From NCBI RefSeq assembly GCF_900105165.1, contig NZ_LT629740.1, positions 682,001 to 746,000 on the forward strand: DNA of 64,000 nt, in the 5' to 3' direction. Each line of letters opens with the position of its first letter. The stretch's first letter is position 1. Positions 44,847 to 54,245 of the stretch are shown here, in pieces. The stretch comes from Mucilaginibacter mallensis. GTDB lineage: Bacteria > Bacteroidota > Bacteroidia > Sphingobacteriales > Sphingobacteriaceae. The position numbers were made by a program, and so were the translations under genes. The notes under the pieces are model-generated. The model was not told the DNA's origin, searched no databases, and saw only the letters and a list, made by a program, of their open reading frames with translations.

Positions 44847-46442
44847 ATGAAACGTTTTAAACTATATATATTTCTGAGCCTTGTTGCTCTGAGTACGGCA
44901 GCAGTTTACTTGTCGGGCTGTACAAAACTTAATGTAACCCCGGTTTCTACACTTACGCCGGCTAACTTCCCTACCACACCGGCGCAGTTTGTAGCTGCTA
45001 CAGGGCCTATTTATACTGCATTTGCGGCCGATGCACCTGGCAGGCAATGGTGGCTGGTTGAAAATTTAAGTACCGATATGGAAACACTGGTAGCCCGTGG
45101 CGGTAACTGGTATGATGGGGCCATCTATTCACAGCTCAGCCTTCATACCTATACTGCTGATAACGGCAACCTTGAAACACTATGGAGCTGGGGATTTACA
45201 ACCATCAGTACCTGTAACCAGGTTTTATCGCTGTTTAATTCAGTGCCTGCCAGTGCCAGTAAAACCCAAACAATTGCCGAGATAAAGACAATGCGGGCCC
45301 TCTCATACTATTTCATGATGGATAACTTTGGTAATGTGCCTATATCCACAACATTTGGCGATACTACCAATTTAGGGACTCAATCAAGGGCAAAGATTTT
45401 TGCTTTTATTGAAAGCGAATTATTGGCCCAGATCCCGAATCTGAGCAGTACGGTAGGGATTTCAACTTATGGCAGGCCTACCAAGTACCTGGCTTATGCC
45501 ATATTAGCAAAAATGTACCTGAATGCCCAGTATTACATAGGCACCTCCCGCTACCAGGATTGTGTTACCATGTGCGATAACATTATACAAGGTGCACAGT
45601 ATGGTTTAGATGCCGATTATTTAGGAATGTTTAAGCCTAGTAACGGCCCGCAAATAAAGGACTTTATATTTGCCATACCTTATGATGGCGTGCATGCCCC
45701 ATATATGTACTATGCCCGCTGGACTTTACACCCGGCCCTGCAAAAGAAATATGATATGCCTTATGCTCCTGATGGGCCGGTATATACCTATCCGCAGTAT
45801 TACGCTTATTTTAATGACCCTAATGATATCCGTAATGCCCAATATCTTACCGGAAAACAATATTACAATGATGGTACCCCTATTACTATAACAACTACAA
45901 ATATTGGCCTTGATGCCAGCTATACCGGCTCTGACCCTAGCGGCACTGTAGTACACCAGTTAGAGTTTACGCCGAACATCGTTTTCAGGCAACCATCATT
46001 GTATGATGTTGGTAACGATGAGCTGGCTAATGAGGAAGGTTACCGTAATAACAAATTCTATCCGGATAGCCTTGCACCTACACGTGCTCAGGGTAATGAT
46101 GTACCGCTTTTCAGGTATGCTGATGTTTTATTGGAAAAAGGTGAAGCAATATTGCGTGGTGCAACTGCTACCAATGGCGATTCTCCACTGTCATTAGTTA
46201 ATCAGGTGCGTTCACGTGCAAAGGCTGCTGCTTTTACATCCGTAACATTAACAACCCTGCTTGAAGAACGCGCAAGAGAATTTGCTGATGAAGGCTGGCG
46301 CAGGAATGATTTGATCAGATACGGAATGTATGAAAATGCATGGGGTATAAAAACAGATGCAGACCCCAATCACCGTATCTTCCCCGTACCAACGCCTGAG
46401 TTGCAGTTAAATAGCAAACTGGTGCAAAACCCCGGTTATTAA
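44847..46442 (+). CDS. SusD/RagB-family lipoprotein (third pair)
   Basis: 531 residues, lipoprotein signal with Cys25 (YLSGCTKLNVTP). Helical TPR-like segments (MRALSYYFMMDNFGNVP, KYLAYAILAKMYLNAQYYIG) and the C-terminal family block (PLFRYADVLLEKGEAILRG, LLEERAREFADEGWRRNDLIRYG, IFPVPTPELQLNSKL) are clear. It is the surface lid of the preceding SusC. A UUCG-loop terminator follows 28 bases after the stop, so downstream enzyme genes may be expressed at a lower level or by read-through. Confidence 0.94.
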   Translation: MKRFKLYIFLSLVALSTAAVYLSGCTKLNVTPVSTLTPANFPTTPAQFVAATGPIYTAFAADAPGRQWWLVENLSTDMETLVARGGNWYDGAIYSQLSLHTYTADNGNLETLWSWGFTTISTCNQVLSLFNSVPASASKTQTIAEIKTMRALSYYFMMDNFGNVPISTTFGDTTNLGTQSRAKIFAFIESELLAQIPNLSSTVGISTYGRPTKYLAYAILAKMYLNAQYYIGTSRYQDCVTMCDNIIQGAQYGLDADYLGMFKPSNGPQIKDFIFAIPYDGVHAPYMYYARWTLHPALQKKYDMPYAPDGPVYTYPQYYAYFNDPNDIRNAQYLTGKQYYNDGTPITITTTNIGLDASYTGSDPSGTVVHQLEFTPNIVFRQPSLYDVGNDELANEEGYRNNKFYPDSLAPTRAQGNDVPLFRYADVLLEKGEAILRGATATNGDSPLSLVNQVRSRAKAAAFTSVTLTTLLEERAREFADEGWRRNDLIRYGMYENAWGIKTDADPNHRIFPVPTPELQLNSKLVQNPGY

Positions 46443-46470
46443 TAAATATAAATTGGATAAGTTGTAGGTT

Positions 46471-46506
46471 TAGAATGTGGGCTTCGGCCCATATTCTATT
46501 TTTTTT
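46471..46506 (+). terminator. Intrinsic terminator/attenuator with UUCG loop inside the locus
   Basis: TAGAATGTGGGC-TTCG-GCCCATATTCTA is a 12-bp stem with one G-U pair and a stable UUCG tetraloop, followed by eight T. It lies between the susD and GH89 genes of the same locus. It includes the ATG at 46475, which rules that out as the GH89 start. Confidence 0.88.
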
Positions 46507-46564
46507 ACTGATATTTAATAGCGTAATATCAATTCAATTATTACCTGTTTTATATCTTCTGTTT

Positions 46565-48781
46565 ATGAAAAAAAATACACACTGTTTAAAATTCATCACC
46601 GGTGTTTTGTTTGCAATTTTTGCAGTTAATACCAACGTTTCGGCTCAGGTTAATATTCCTGCATCTTATGCGCTTATTAAAAGGGTACTACCGCAACGGT
46701 CATCGGCATTTGTGGTTGAGCCACTTGCCCCGGAAGCTAAAGATGCGTTTGAAATTGAAAGCAAAAACAATAAAATTATATTAAGGGGCAGTAATGGCGT
46801 TTCGGTGGCTTCGGCACTGTACTATTACCTTACCCAATATTGCCATTGCCAGGTAACCTGGAATGGTACCAACCTTAATTTACCTAAGGTATTACCGGTT
46901 GTTGCACAAAAGATCCATAAAGCAACTCCGTATAATTATCGCTATTACCTCAATTACTGCACCTTTAATTACAGTATGAGCTGGTGGGGCTGGGACAGGT
47001 GGCAAAAAGAGATCGACTGGATGGCCCTGCACGGGGTAAACATGCCGCTGGCATTAACCGGTCAGGAATATACCTGGTACGAAGTTTATAAAAGCATGGG
47101 TTTTTCTGATGCTGATCTGAAAGACTTTTTTTGCGGTCCGGCTTATTTCTCCTGGTTCTGGATGGGTAATTTGGATGGCTGGGGCGGCCCGCTACCCATA
47201 AGCTGGATGCAAAGTCATCGTGATCTGCAACAAAAAATATTGCGCAGCGAACGTGATTTGGGTATGAAACCTATTTTGCAATCATTCACCGGGCATGTTC
47301 CGCCATCGTTCCAAAAACATTATCCGGCATCAAAACTTAAAAAAATTAACTGGAACAACGGCTTTGCCGATACTTATATATTAGATACCGAGGATCCGCT
47401 TTTTGCCGAAATAGGCCGCAAGTTTATTGAAACACAAACAAAACTTTATGGCACGGATCATCTATATTCTGCCGATACCTTTAACGAAAACGAACCGCCA
47501 ACCAACGATACTACCTACCTTTCGGCATTAAGCGCACGGGTATACCAGGCCATGAGCAATGCCGATCCAAAGGCAACCTGGGTAATGCAGGGTTGGTTGT
47601 TTTATAACGACAGAAAATTTTGGAAAGCTCCGCAGATTAAAGCACTGCTGGATGCCGTACCTAATGAACACATGATCATCCTTGACCTTGCCGCTGAAAT
47701 TGAACCGGTATGGAAACGCACCGATGCTTTTTACGGCAAACCATGGATCTGGAATATGCTACACAACTTTGGCGGCAATATTGTACTTTATGGCAGGATG
47801 GATGCGGTGGCCAATGGTCCGGCTGCAGCGTTGAAAGACCCGGCATCAAAACAACTGGAAGGTATAGGCCTAACAATGGAGGCTATTGAGCAGAACCCGG
47901 TGCTTTACGAGCTCATGACCAGCAATACATGGCAGAGCGAGCCCATCAACCTTGATGAATGGATAAAACAATACCAGCTTAACCGCTATGGCCATATTAA
48001 TAAATACACACAACAAGCCTGGAAAGTAATGCGCGCCACTGTTTACAATGGCGGGGGCAATATAAGGGATGGCTCCGAGTCCATCATCACCGGCAGGCCA
48101 ACGCTCGATTCAAATACTGTTTGGACGCACACTACGCTTAACTATAAACCAAAGGAATTTTTACCTGCCTGGGATGCGATGATGAAAGCTATCCCAAACT
48201 GCAGCAATAGCGATGGTTTCAGGTACGATCTGGTCGATGTAAGTCGCCAGGCACTTGCCAATTATGCATTGCCGTTGCAAAGCAAATGGGTAAATGCCTA
48301 TCGCCAAAAAAATATAGCCGATTTTAGAAAATACAGCAGGCAATACCTGCAACTTATTAGTGATATGGATGCACTTTTAGCAACCCGTAAAGATTTCCTG
48401 CTTGGCCCGTGGCTGGCTGATGCCCGTAAACAAGGCAGTACCATAGCCGAGAAGGACCTGTATGAACGCAATGCCCGTGATCTAATCACCCTTTGGGGCG
48501 ATGTAAATAGTCCGCTGCACGAGTACTCATGCAGGCAATGGAGCGGCTTGCTCAACGATTTCTATAAAGCCCGCTGGGAAAAGTTCTTTGCTTTGCTGGA
48601 TAACGCGCTGCAGCAAGGCAAGGAGGCTGACATAAAAGGTTTTGGCAAATCGATAAGCCAATGGGAATGGCAGTGGGTAAACAGTCATAAAAGTTATCCT
48701 TTACAAACCACCGGTAGCAGCATAGTACAGGCAAATGCTATTTATAACAAATACCGTAAAATAATAGGCGTTGCCTACTAA
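46565..48781 (+). CDS. GH89 alpha-N-acetylglucosaminidase (NAGLU-like)
   Basis: 738 residues from the ATG at 46565. An earlier in-frame ATG lies within the terminator stem and would add a second hydrophobic stretch. Signal peptide ends near VSAQ, so it is periplasmic or surface-located. The GH89 N-terminal domain is followed by a barrel with YYLNYCTFNYSMSWWGWDRW, WMALHGVNMPLALTGQE and PLPISWMQSHRDLQQKIL. The catalytic acid/base is most likely E308 (ADTFNENEPP) and the nucleophile E439 (GIGLTMEAIEQN), both after WNMLHNFGGN-type signatures known from human NAGLU and clostridial GH89. It removes terminal alpha-linked GlcNAc. The next gene, 16 bases on, encodes an HGSNAT-like acetyltransferase, the same pair that works together in the lysosome. 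Confidence 0.93.
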   Translation: MKKNTHCLKFITGVLFAIFAVNTNVSAQVNIPASYALIKRVLPQRSSAFVVEPLAPEAKDAFEIESKNNKIILRGSNGVSVASALYYYLTQYCHCQVTWNGTNLNLPKVLPVVAQKIHKATPYNYRYYLNYCTFNYSMSWWGWDRWQKEIDWMALHGVNMPLALTGQEYTWYEVYKSMGFSDADLKDFFCGPAYFSWFWMGNLDGWGGPLPISWMQSHRDLQQKILRSERDLGMKPILQSFTGHVPPSFQKHYPASKLKKINWNNGFADTYILDTEDPLFAEIGRKFIETQTKLYGTDHLYSADTFNENEPPTNDTTYLSALSARVYQAMSNADPKATWVMQGWLFYNDRKFWKAPQIKALLDAVPNEHMIILDLAAEIEPVWKRTDAFYGKPWIWNMLHNFGGNIVLYGRMDAVANGPAAALKDPASKQLEGIGLTMEAIEQNPVLYELMTSNTWQSEPINLDEWIKQYQLNRYGHINKYTQQAWKVMRATVYNGGGNIRDGSESIITGRPTLDSNTVWTHTTLNYKPKEFLPAWDAMMKAIPNCSNSDGFRYDLVDVSRQALANYALPLQSKWVNAYRQKNIADFRKYSRQYLQLISDMDALLATRKDFLLGPWLADARKQGSTIAEKDLYERNARDLITLWGDVNSPLHEYSCRQWSGLLNDFYKARWEKFFALLDNALQQGKEADIKGFGKSISQWEWQWVNSHKSYPLQTTGSSIVQANAIYNKYRKIIGVAY

Positions 48782-48797
48782 TAACCAATAATATTAA

Positions 48798-49955
48798 ATG
48801 ACAACACCCGCTATAACACAAACCCCTAAACGATTGGTATCGCTTGATGCCCTTCGCGGGTTTGATATGTTCTGGATCATGAGTGGCGAGCAGATCATCC
48901 ATACGCTGGCAAAAGTTACGCAATGGCCTGTGCTGCTATGGTTCTCGGGCCAATTGCACCATACGGAATGGAACGGCATCACTTTTTATGATATGATTTT
49001 CCCGCTGTTCCTGTTCATCGCCGGGGTATCTATGCCTTACTCCATGAGTAATAAAATGGGTAAAGCAGGAGTGGAGTCAGCTGATCAATTGCCATCAAAA
49101 ACCAAGCGGGGCATTTATCTATCCATGTTGCGGCGCACACTGATACTTATACTGCTGGGCATGGTGGTAAACGGTGCGCTAAAATTCAACGGGTATGAAA
49201 ACACGCGCTTTGCCAGCGTATTAGGAAGGATAGGCCTGGCCTGGTTTTTTGCCGGTCTCATCTACCTCAATTTTAACCTGCGCGGGCAAATACTATGGCT
49301 TGGCGGTATCCTCATAGGCTATTGGGCAGCCATGTTATTTATCCCCGTGCCGGGCTATGGAGCAGGTGTGTTAACCATGCAGGGTTCACTCGAATCATAT
49401 ATTGACAGGTTGCTATTGCCCGGTCGTCTCCACGATAAAATACATGACCCGGAGGGAATACTTTCAACCATACCCGCTATAGGTACAGCATTGCTGGGTG
49501 TGTTTACAGGCAGTTTTTTAAAGTGGCAATCACCACGCTGGCCGATGTACAAAAAGGGCCTGCTGCTGTTTGGTGCAGGCTTGGTGTTAATTGCAATTGG
49601 TTCATTATGGGATTTGAATTTCCCTATTAATAAACGCTTATGGTCAAGCTCATTTGTGTTATATGTGGGCGGCTGGAGCCTCATCTTTTTATCGGTATTT
49701 TACCTGGTTATTGATGTAGCCGGGTTTAAGAAATGGGCCATCCCCTTTGTGTGGATAGGGACCAATTCTATATTGATATACCTGTGTTCAGAAGGCCTGG
49801 TTGATTTCGGTCATACTGCCGGATTTTTGTTAGGCGGCCTCGTTCACTTAACCCCGGTAGCATGGCAAGCCGTGTGGACTGCAGTAAGCGTTACCCTGGT
49901 ACAACTCGTGTTTTTATACATCTTGTACCGCAATAAATTGTTTTTAAAAGTTTAG
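48798..49955 (+). CDS. HGSNAT-like transmembrane acetyltransferase (DUF5009/COG4299 family)
   Basis: 385 residues with about ten hydrophobic segments and no signal peptide. The N-terminus has the family hallmark RLVSLDALRGFDMFWIM, then QLHHTEWNGITFYD and MIFPLFLFIAGVSMPYSM. The human relative, heparan-alpha-glucosaminide N-acetyltransferase, moves acetyl groups from cytosolic acetyl-CoA across the membrane to terminal alpha-glucosamine, making it cleavable by GH89. The gene begins 16 bases after a GH89 gene, so the same two-step logic in the periplasm is likely: N-acetylate alpha-GlcN, then hydrolyse alpha-GlcNAc. Other bacterial members have no proven substrate, so the activity is inferred from family and neighbour. 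Confidence 0.85.
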   Translation: MTTPAITQTPKRLVSLDALRGFDMFWIMSGEQIIHTLAKVTQWPVLLWFSGQLHHTEWNGITFYDMIFPLFLFIAGVSMPYSMSNKMGKAGVESADQLPSKTKRGIYLSMLRRTLILILLGMVVNGALKFNGYENTRFASVLGRIGLAWFFAGLIYLNFNLRGQILWLGGILIGYWAAMLFIPVPGYGAGVLTMQGSLESYIDRLLLPGRLHDKIHDPEGILSTIPAIGTALLGVFTGSFLKWQSPRWPMYKKGLLLFGAGLVLIAIGSLWDLNFPINKRLWSSSFVLYVGGWSLIFLSVFYLVIDVAGFKKWAIPFVWIGTNSILIYLCSEGLVDFGHTAGFLLGGLVHLTPVAWQAVWTAVSVTLVQLVFLYILYRNKLFLKV

Positions 49956-49973
49956 CCAATTATACCTACTTCT

Positions 49974-51518
49974 ATGAAATATATTTCCAAAACAGCCCTT
50001 GCCGTTTTGTTATCCGTCTTTATCGGCATAACAGCATCGGCACAAGTAAAAACCTATAATATTAAAAATTATGGAGCCATAGCCGATGGCAAAACCAATA
50101 ACACCGCGGCTATTCAAAAAGCTATTGATGAAGCATCAGCAAATGGCGGCGGTCGGGTTTTAGTTCCTGCCGGGAAGTTTGTTACCGGGGTGATCACCAT
50201 CCAATCAAATATTGAATTGCACCTGGATAAGGACGCGTTCTTATTGGGAAGTACCATCCGTACTGATTATGGTGATGGCAAGGCTTCTCCACTAATTATA
50301 GCTAACCATCAACACCATATCGCCATAACCGGGCACGGTACTATTGATGGGCAGGGAGATAGCCTGTTAAAGGATATTTACCGCCGCTTAAATGCCGGTA
50401 CTTTACAGGATACGGAATGGCGCAAGCCCAACCCATGGCATCAGATGAGGCCGACCGAAGACAACCGCCCCAAGCTTATCGAATTTAAAAACTGTGATGA
50501 CATCCAGCTCAAAAACATCACCATTAAAAACGGTTTATGCTGGACACAGAATTACAAAAACTGCACAAACATGGTGATTGACAGCATGAAAGTAGAGAAT
50601 GTTACTTACTGGAATAACGACGGGATAGATATTGTGGATTGCAAAAATGTAAAGCTCACCAACAGCTTTTTTAATGCTGCCGACGATGGCATCTGCCTTA
50701 AATCAGAAGATCCTGATGGTGCCTGCGAAAATGTTTACGTGGCAAATTGCAGGGTGCGCTCAAGTGCCAGCGCGGTAAAATTGGGTACCGGATCATTAGG
50801 AGGTTTTAAAAAAATCGCCATCAGGAATATCAGCGTATATGATACCTACCGCTCGGCTATAGCTATTGAAACTGTTGACGGTGGGGTATTGGAGGATGTG
50901 GACATACGCGACATCGTAGCTAAAAATACCGGCAATGCCATTGTAATAAGGCTTGGTCATCGTAACCAAAAGCGGCCTGCGGGTGTGCTGCGCAGGGTAT
51001 ATATAGGCAATGTAACAGTTGATGTACCGGCGGGTAAACCCGATGCGGGCTACCCTATAGAAGGGCCAATTGTTAGTGTGCCGCATAATGTTTTCCCGTC
51101 ATCAATTACGGGTATTCCCGGCAGCAGGGCGCAGGATATCACGCTCGAGAATATCACCATTAACTATGCCGGAGGCGCAAAAAAAGAGGTGGCCAATTTT
51201 GGCATAGATAGCCTTGAAAAAGTGCCCGAAAAAATACGTGATTACCCGGAGTTCTCCATGTTTGGCGAATTACCTGCCTGGGGCTTTTACATCAGGCATG
51301 CCGATGGTATAAAAATTAAAAATATGGTACTCACCTGTAAAGGCACTGACTATCGCCCTGCTTTTATTGCCGATGATGTAAACGGGCTTAGTTTAAATGG
51401 CTTAAATATTCCGCAGGTAAAAACAAAACCGGTGATACTGCTTAACAAAGTAAGTGGTTTCGTTTCTGAAAATATCACGATCCCCGGCGGCGCTAAACAA
51501 AATATACAAGTTCAATAA
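49974..51518 (+). CDS. Atypical GH28-family glycoside hydrolase (polygalacturonase fold)
   Basis: 514 residues, signal peptide to ~residue 23 (TASAQ). Right-handed beta-helix with the family start YNIKNYGAIADGKTNNTAAIQ, the GHGTIDGQGD motif and catalytic aspartates D216 (WNNDGIDI) and D237/D238 (NAADDGICLKS) at the usual 21-residue spacing. However, the region that normally holds the GHG histidine reads VRSSASAVKLGTGSLGG, and RIK is replaced by RLG (R326). The sugar-binding His and Lys of polygalacturonases are therefore missing, so the enzyme probably acts on another alpha-linked uronic acid or deoxy sugar. It starts 18 bases after the acetyltransferase gene and is the last gene before operator 2. 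In this setting a glucuronide is conceivable. Confidence 0.85.
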   Translation: MKYISKTALAVLLSVFIGITASAQVKTYNIKNYGAIADGKTNNTAAIQKAIDEASANGGGRVLVPAGKFVTGVITIQSNIELHLDKDAFLLGSTIRTDYGDGKASPLIIANHQHHIAITGHGTIDGQGDSLLKDIYRRLNAGTLQDTEWRKPNPWHQMRPTEDNRPKLIEFKNCDDIQLKNITIKNGLCWTQNYKNCTNMVIDSMKVENVTYWNNDGIDIVDCKNVKLTNSFFNAADDGICLKSEDPDGACENVYVANCRVRSSASAVKLGTGSLGGFKKIAIRNISVYDTYRSAIAIETVDGGVLEDVDIRDIVAKNTGNAIVIRLGHRNQKRPAGVLRRVYIGNVTVDVPAGKPDAGYPIEGPIVSVPHNVFPSSITGIPGSRAQDITLENITINYAGGAKKEVANFGIDSLEKVPEKIRDYPEFSMFGELPAWGFYIRHADGIKIKNMVLTCKGTDYRPAFIADDVNGLSLNGLNIPQVKTKPVILLNKVSGFVSENITIPGGAKQNIQVQ

Positions 51519-51539
51519 CCAATAGTTATAGCATTGTTA

Positions 51540-51553
51540 CGTAAACGATTACG
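51540..51553. promoter_or_regulatory. LacI-type operator 2
   Basis: CGTAAACGATTACG differs from operator 1 by one base near the centre and is again followed by TAAATAAAT. It lies 21 bases after the GH28 stop and 78 bases before the symporter start, so the symporter and inositol oxygenase genes form a second, coregulated transcription unit. Confidence 0.8.
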
Positions 51554-51631
51554 TAAATAAATGGCAGCGATAAATCATATTTCGCTGTAAATTTTATCAA
51601 CTTTAAATTACCGATTAAAAACCCACAGTAA

Positions 51632-53260
51632 ATGAACCATCTTTCAGGCTACGACTATACCGTTTTCTTCATTTACTTTATTGTAGTTACCAGCTATGGG
51701 TATTGGGTGTACCGTAATAAAAGATCGGCACACAGCAAAACAAAAGACTATTTCCTTGCTGAAGGCTCTCTCACCTGGTGGGCCATCGGGGCATCCATCA
51801 TCGCGTCCAATATTTCAGCCGAGCATTTTATAGGCATGTCGGGCTCAGGCTTTGCAATGGGCCTGGCCATAGCCAGTTATGAATGGATGGCCGCCGCTAC
51901 GCTCATTATTGTGGCTGTGTTCTTTCTGCCCATCTACATTAAAAATCACATTTATACCATGCCGCAGTTCCTGGCTAACAGGTATAATGATACGGTAAGT
52001 ACTGTTCTGGCTGTTTTTTGGCTGTTGGTATACGTGTTTGTAAATCTCACTTCCATTTACTTTTTAGGTGCTGCCGCGATAGAAACCATCACCGGCATAT
52101 CATTCAGCACCTGTATTGTGGCTTTGGGCATATTCTCCATCATTATTACGCTCGGCGGTATGAAGGTGATTGGTTATACCGATGTGATTCAGGTTTTTGT
52201 TTTAATTATGGGCGGCCTGGTTACCTGTTATCTTTCATTGCATTTAATAGCAGATAAATTGGGTGTAAAAACAGTATTTGATGCCCTGCCATTGCTAAAA
52301 AAGAACGCCGGTGACCATTTTCATATGATCTTTCCGCCCGGACATAAATATTATAATGACTTGCCGGGGATAGCCGTTTTGGCGGGCGGCCTGTGGATCA
52401 ACAACCTTAACTATTGGGGCTGTAACCAATATATCATCCAGCGCGCCCTCGGTGCCGATCTGAAAACGGGCCGCAACGGGTTAATGTTCGCCGCCTTTTT
52501 AAAATTGCTGGTGCCCGTTATTGTGGTAATACCCGGCATTGCTGTTTATGTGCTATACAATCATGGCTTTTATCACCATGAAATGACAGATGCCGCAGGC
52601 ACCCTGAAACCAGACCATGCTTACCCGGTTTTGATGAACCTGCTGCCAACCGGTCTTAAAGGATTAGCCTTTGCGGCGCTTACGGCTGCCATAGTAGCTT
52701 CATTAGCAGGCAAGTGCAATAGCATCGCTACCATTTTCACACTTGATATTTATAAGAAATTTTTGAATAAGGAAGCATCGGAGCAACGCATGGTAAATGT
52801 GGGGAGATGGGTGGTTATTGTAGCATCGCTTATTGCCATAGTAATAGCACCTGCCCTGCGCAGTTTCGACCAGGTTTACCAGTTCATACAGGAGTATGTA
52901 GGTTTTATATCGCCTGGCATACTGGCCATATTTCTACTTGGTTTTTTCTGGAAACGGACAACCTCAGGGGCAGCACTTACGGGGGCTGTGTTAACCATTC
53001 CGCTCTCCATACTATTTAAATTTTTGCCGCAGCTTACTGACGGATACATAGCCGCTATACCATTCTTAAACCGCATGACCTGGGTTTTCTTTATCGTTAG
53101 TGCCTTGATGGTGCTGATTACCCTGGCTGATAGCAGGAGCAAGCAGAATAAACAAATACTGCAAATCGATACTAAACTGTTCAGGGTAACCCCGGCTTTT
53201 ACTATCTGTGCAGTTATTATTTGTGGCATCCTGGCGGCATTGTATACAGTTTTCTGGTAA
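51632..53260 (+). CDS. Sodium/solute symporter (SSS family, SGLT/SMIT-like)
   Basis: 542 residues with 13-14 hydrophobic segments. The family hallmarks are at the N-terminus: DYFLAEGSLTWWAIGASIIASNISAEHFIGMSGSGFA, in parts, and the YEWMAA segment. LKGLAFAALTAAIVASLAGKCNSIATIFTLDIYK-type sequence lies in the middle. Inner-membrane uptake of a sugar, polyol or uronate with Na+. Because the next gene encodes myo-inositol oxygenase (47-base gap) and because this family includes inositol carriers, myo-inositol is the leading candidate. A monosaccharide released by GH89 or GH28 is the alternative. Own LacI-type operator 78 bases upstream. Confidence 0.9.
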   Translation: MNHLSGYDYTVFFIYFIVVTSYGYWVYRNKRSAHSKTKDYFLAEGSLTWWAIGASIIASNISAEHFIGMSGSGFAMGLAIASYEWMAAATLIIVAVFFLPIYIKNHIYTMPQFLANRYNDTVSTVLAVFWLLVYVFVNLTSIYFLGAAAIETITGISFSTCIVALGIFSIIITLGGMKVIGYTDVIQVFVLIMGGLVTCYLSLHLIADKLGVKTVFDALPLLKKNAGDHFHMIFPPGHKYYNDLPGIAVLAGGLWINNLNYWGCNQYIIQRALGADLKTGRNGLMFAAFLKLLVPVIVVIPGIAVYVLYNHGFYHHEMTDAAGTLKPDHAYPVLMNLLPTGLKGLAFAALTAAIVASLAGKCNSIATIFTLDIYKKFLNKEASEQRMVNVGRWVVIVASLIAIVIAPALRSFDQVYQFIQEYVGFISPGILAIFLLGFFWKRTTSGAALTGAVLTIPLSILFKFLPQLTDGYIAAIPFLNRMTWVFFIVSALMVLITLADSRSKQNKQILQIDTKLFRVTPAFTICAVIICGILAALYTVFW

Positions 53261-53307
53261 GATATAACGGATAATAAAAAGAGTAATTCATTTAACAACA
53301 AAAAGCT

Positions 53308-54180
53308 ATGACAAAACTAACAAAAGAGGAAATGTCTCCTTTACACAGCCTTGAAGATTGGGACGAGGATGTACTTAAAAGATATCCTGAAGCAGGCAAG
53401 CCAGCCAAAGAAAAAGATGCGTTCAGAAACTACGACAGCCCCGAGATAGACGGTGTACGTGAGTTTTACCGCCTTAATCATAAATATCAAACTTATGACA
53501 ATGTTTTAGCCAAAAAGGCTAATTTTTTGAAGTTTGATAAGAAGGAGATGCCCTGGTGGACGGCAATGGAATATCTGAATACACTGATAGATGATTCGGA
53601 TCCTGACCTGCAGCTCGACCAGCTACAACACCTGCTGCAAACTGCCGAGGCTATACGTGCCGACGGTCACCCGGACTGGTTTGTGCTTACAGGGTTTATA
53701 CATGACCTTGGTAAGGTGCTTTGCCTGTTTGGCGAGCCGCAATGGAACGTTGTGGGCGATTCATACCCGGTAGGGTGTAAGTTTTCCGACAAGATCGTTT
53801 ATCCGGAGTTTTTCGCTGATAACCCGGATAAGTATGATGAGCGTTACAATAGCCAATATGGTGTTTACTCGCATCATTGCGGGTTAGACAATATACATAT
53901 GTCGTGGGGGCATGATGAATACCTGTATCATTTAACAAAAAACTACCTGCCCGAGCCAGCCTTGTATATGATCCGCTACCACTCGTTCTACTCGCAGCAC
54001 CGTGAGCATGCTTATGATCATTTGCTTAATGCGCACGACCATGAAATGTTTAAATGGGTAGATAAGTTTAACCCTTATGATCTGTATTCAAAAAGCCCGG
54101 TAACGCCTGTGGTATCTGAGTTAAAGCCTTATTATGAGGATCTGATTGCGAAATACCTTCCGGCAACTGTCAAACTATAA
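53308..54180 (+). CDS. myo-Inositol oxygenase (MIOX)
   Basis: 290 residues, the same size as eukaryotic MIOX. All six ligands of the diiron centre are present: H121 (DGHPDW), H132 and D133 ([10 protein letters not shown]), H202 (WGHDEYLY), H225 (RYHSFYSQH) and D258 (FNPYDLYSK). [14 protein letters not shown] is also highly conserved. The enzyme cleaves myo-inositol with O2 to D-glucuronate in the cytoplasm, so a strict requirement for oxygen follows. It is much rarer in bacteria than the dehydrogenase (iol) route. It lies 47 bases behind the symporter gene in the LacI-controlled unit. No uronate isomerase or other glucuronate genes are visible in the window, so the product must be used by enzymes encoded elsewhere. 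Confidence 0.95.
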   Translation: MTKLTKEEMSPLHSLEDWDEDVLKRYPEAGKPAKEKDAFRNYDSPEIDGVREFYRLNHKYQTYDNVLAKKANFLKFDKKEMPWWTAMEYLNTLIDDSDPDLQLDQLQHLLQTAEAIRADGHPDWFVLTGFIHDLGKVLCLFGEPQWNVVGDSYPVGCKFSDKIVYPEFFADNPDKYDERYNSQYGVYSHHCGLDNIHMSWGHDEYLYHLTKNYLPEPALYMIRYHSFYSQHREHAYDHLLNAHDHEMFKWVDKFNPYDLYSKSPVTPVVSELKPYYEDLIAKYLPATVKL

Positions 54181-54245
54181 ATTTGGTTCTAAAATCGCAG
54201 TTGGGACAAGGGATTAACTGGTCATGTATTACCTTTGACGGCTAA

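Noticed and set aside
46475..46564. In-frame upstream start that would lengthen GH89 by 30 residues
   Set aside because: The ATG lies inside a strong terminator stem, and a normal signal peptide starts at 46565.
40487..54180. Reading the LacI locus as a heparan/heparosan degradation system
   Set aside because: GH89 and the HGSNAT-like protein would fit, but there is no heparinase (PL12/PL13), sulfatase or GH88, and MIOX would be unexplained.
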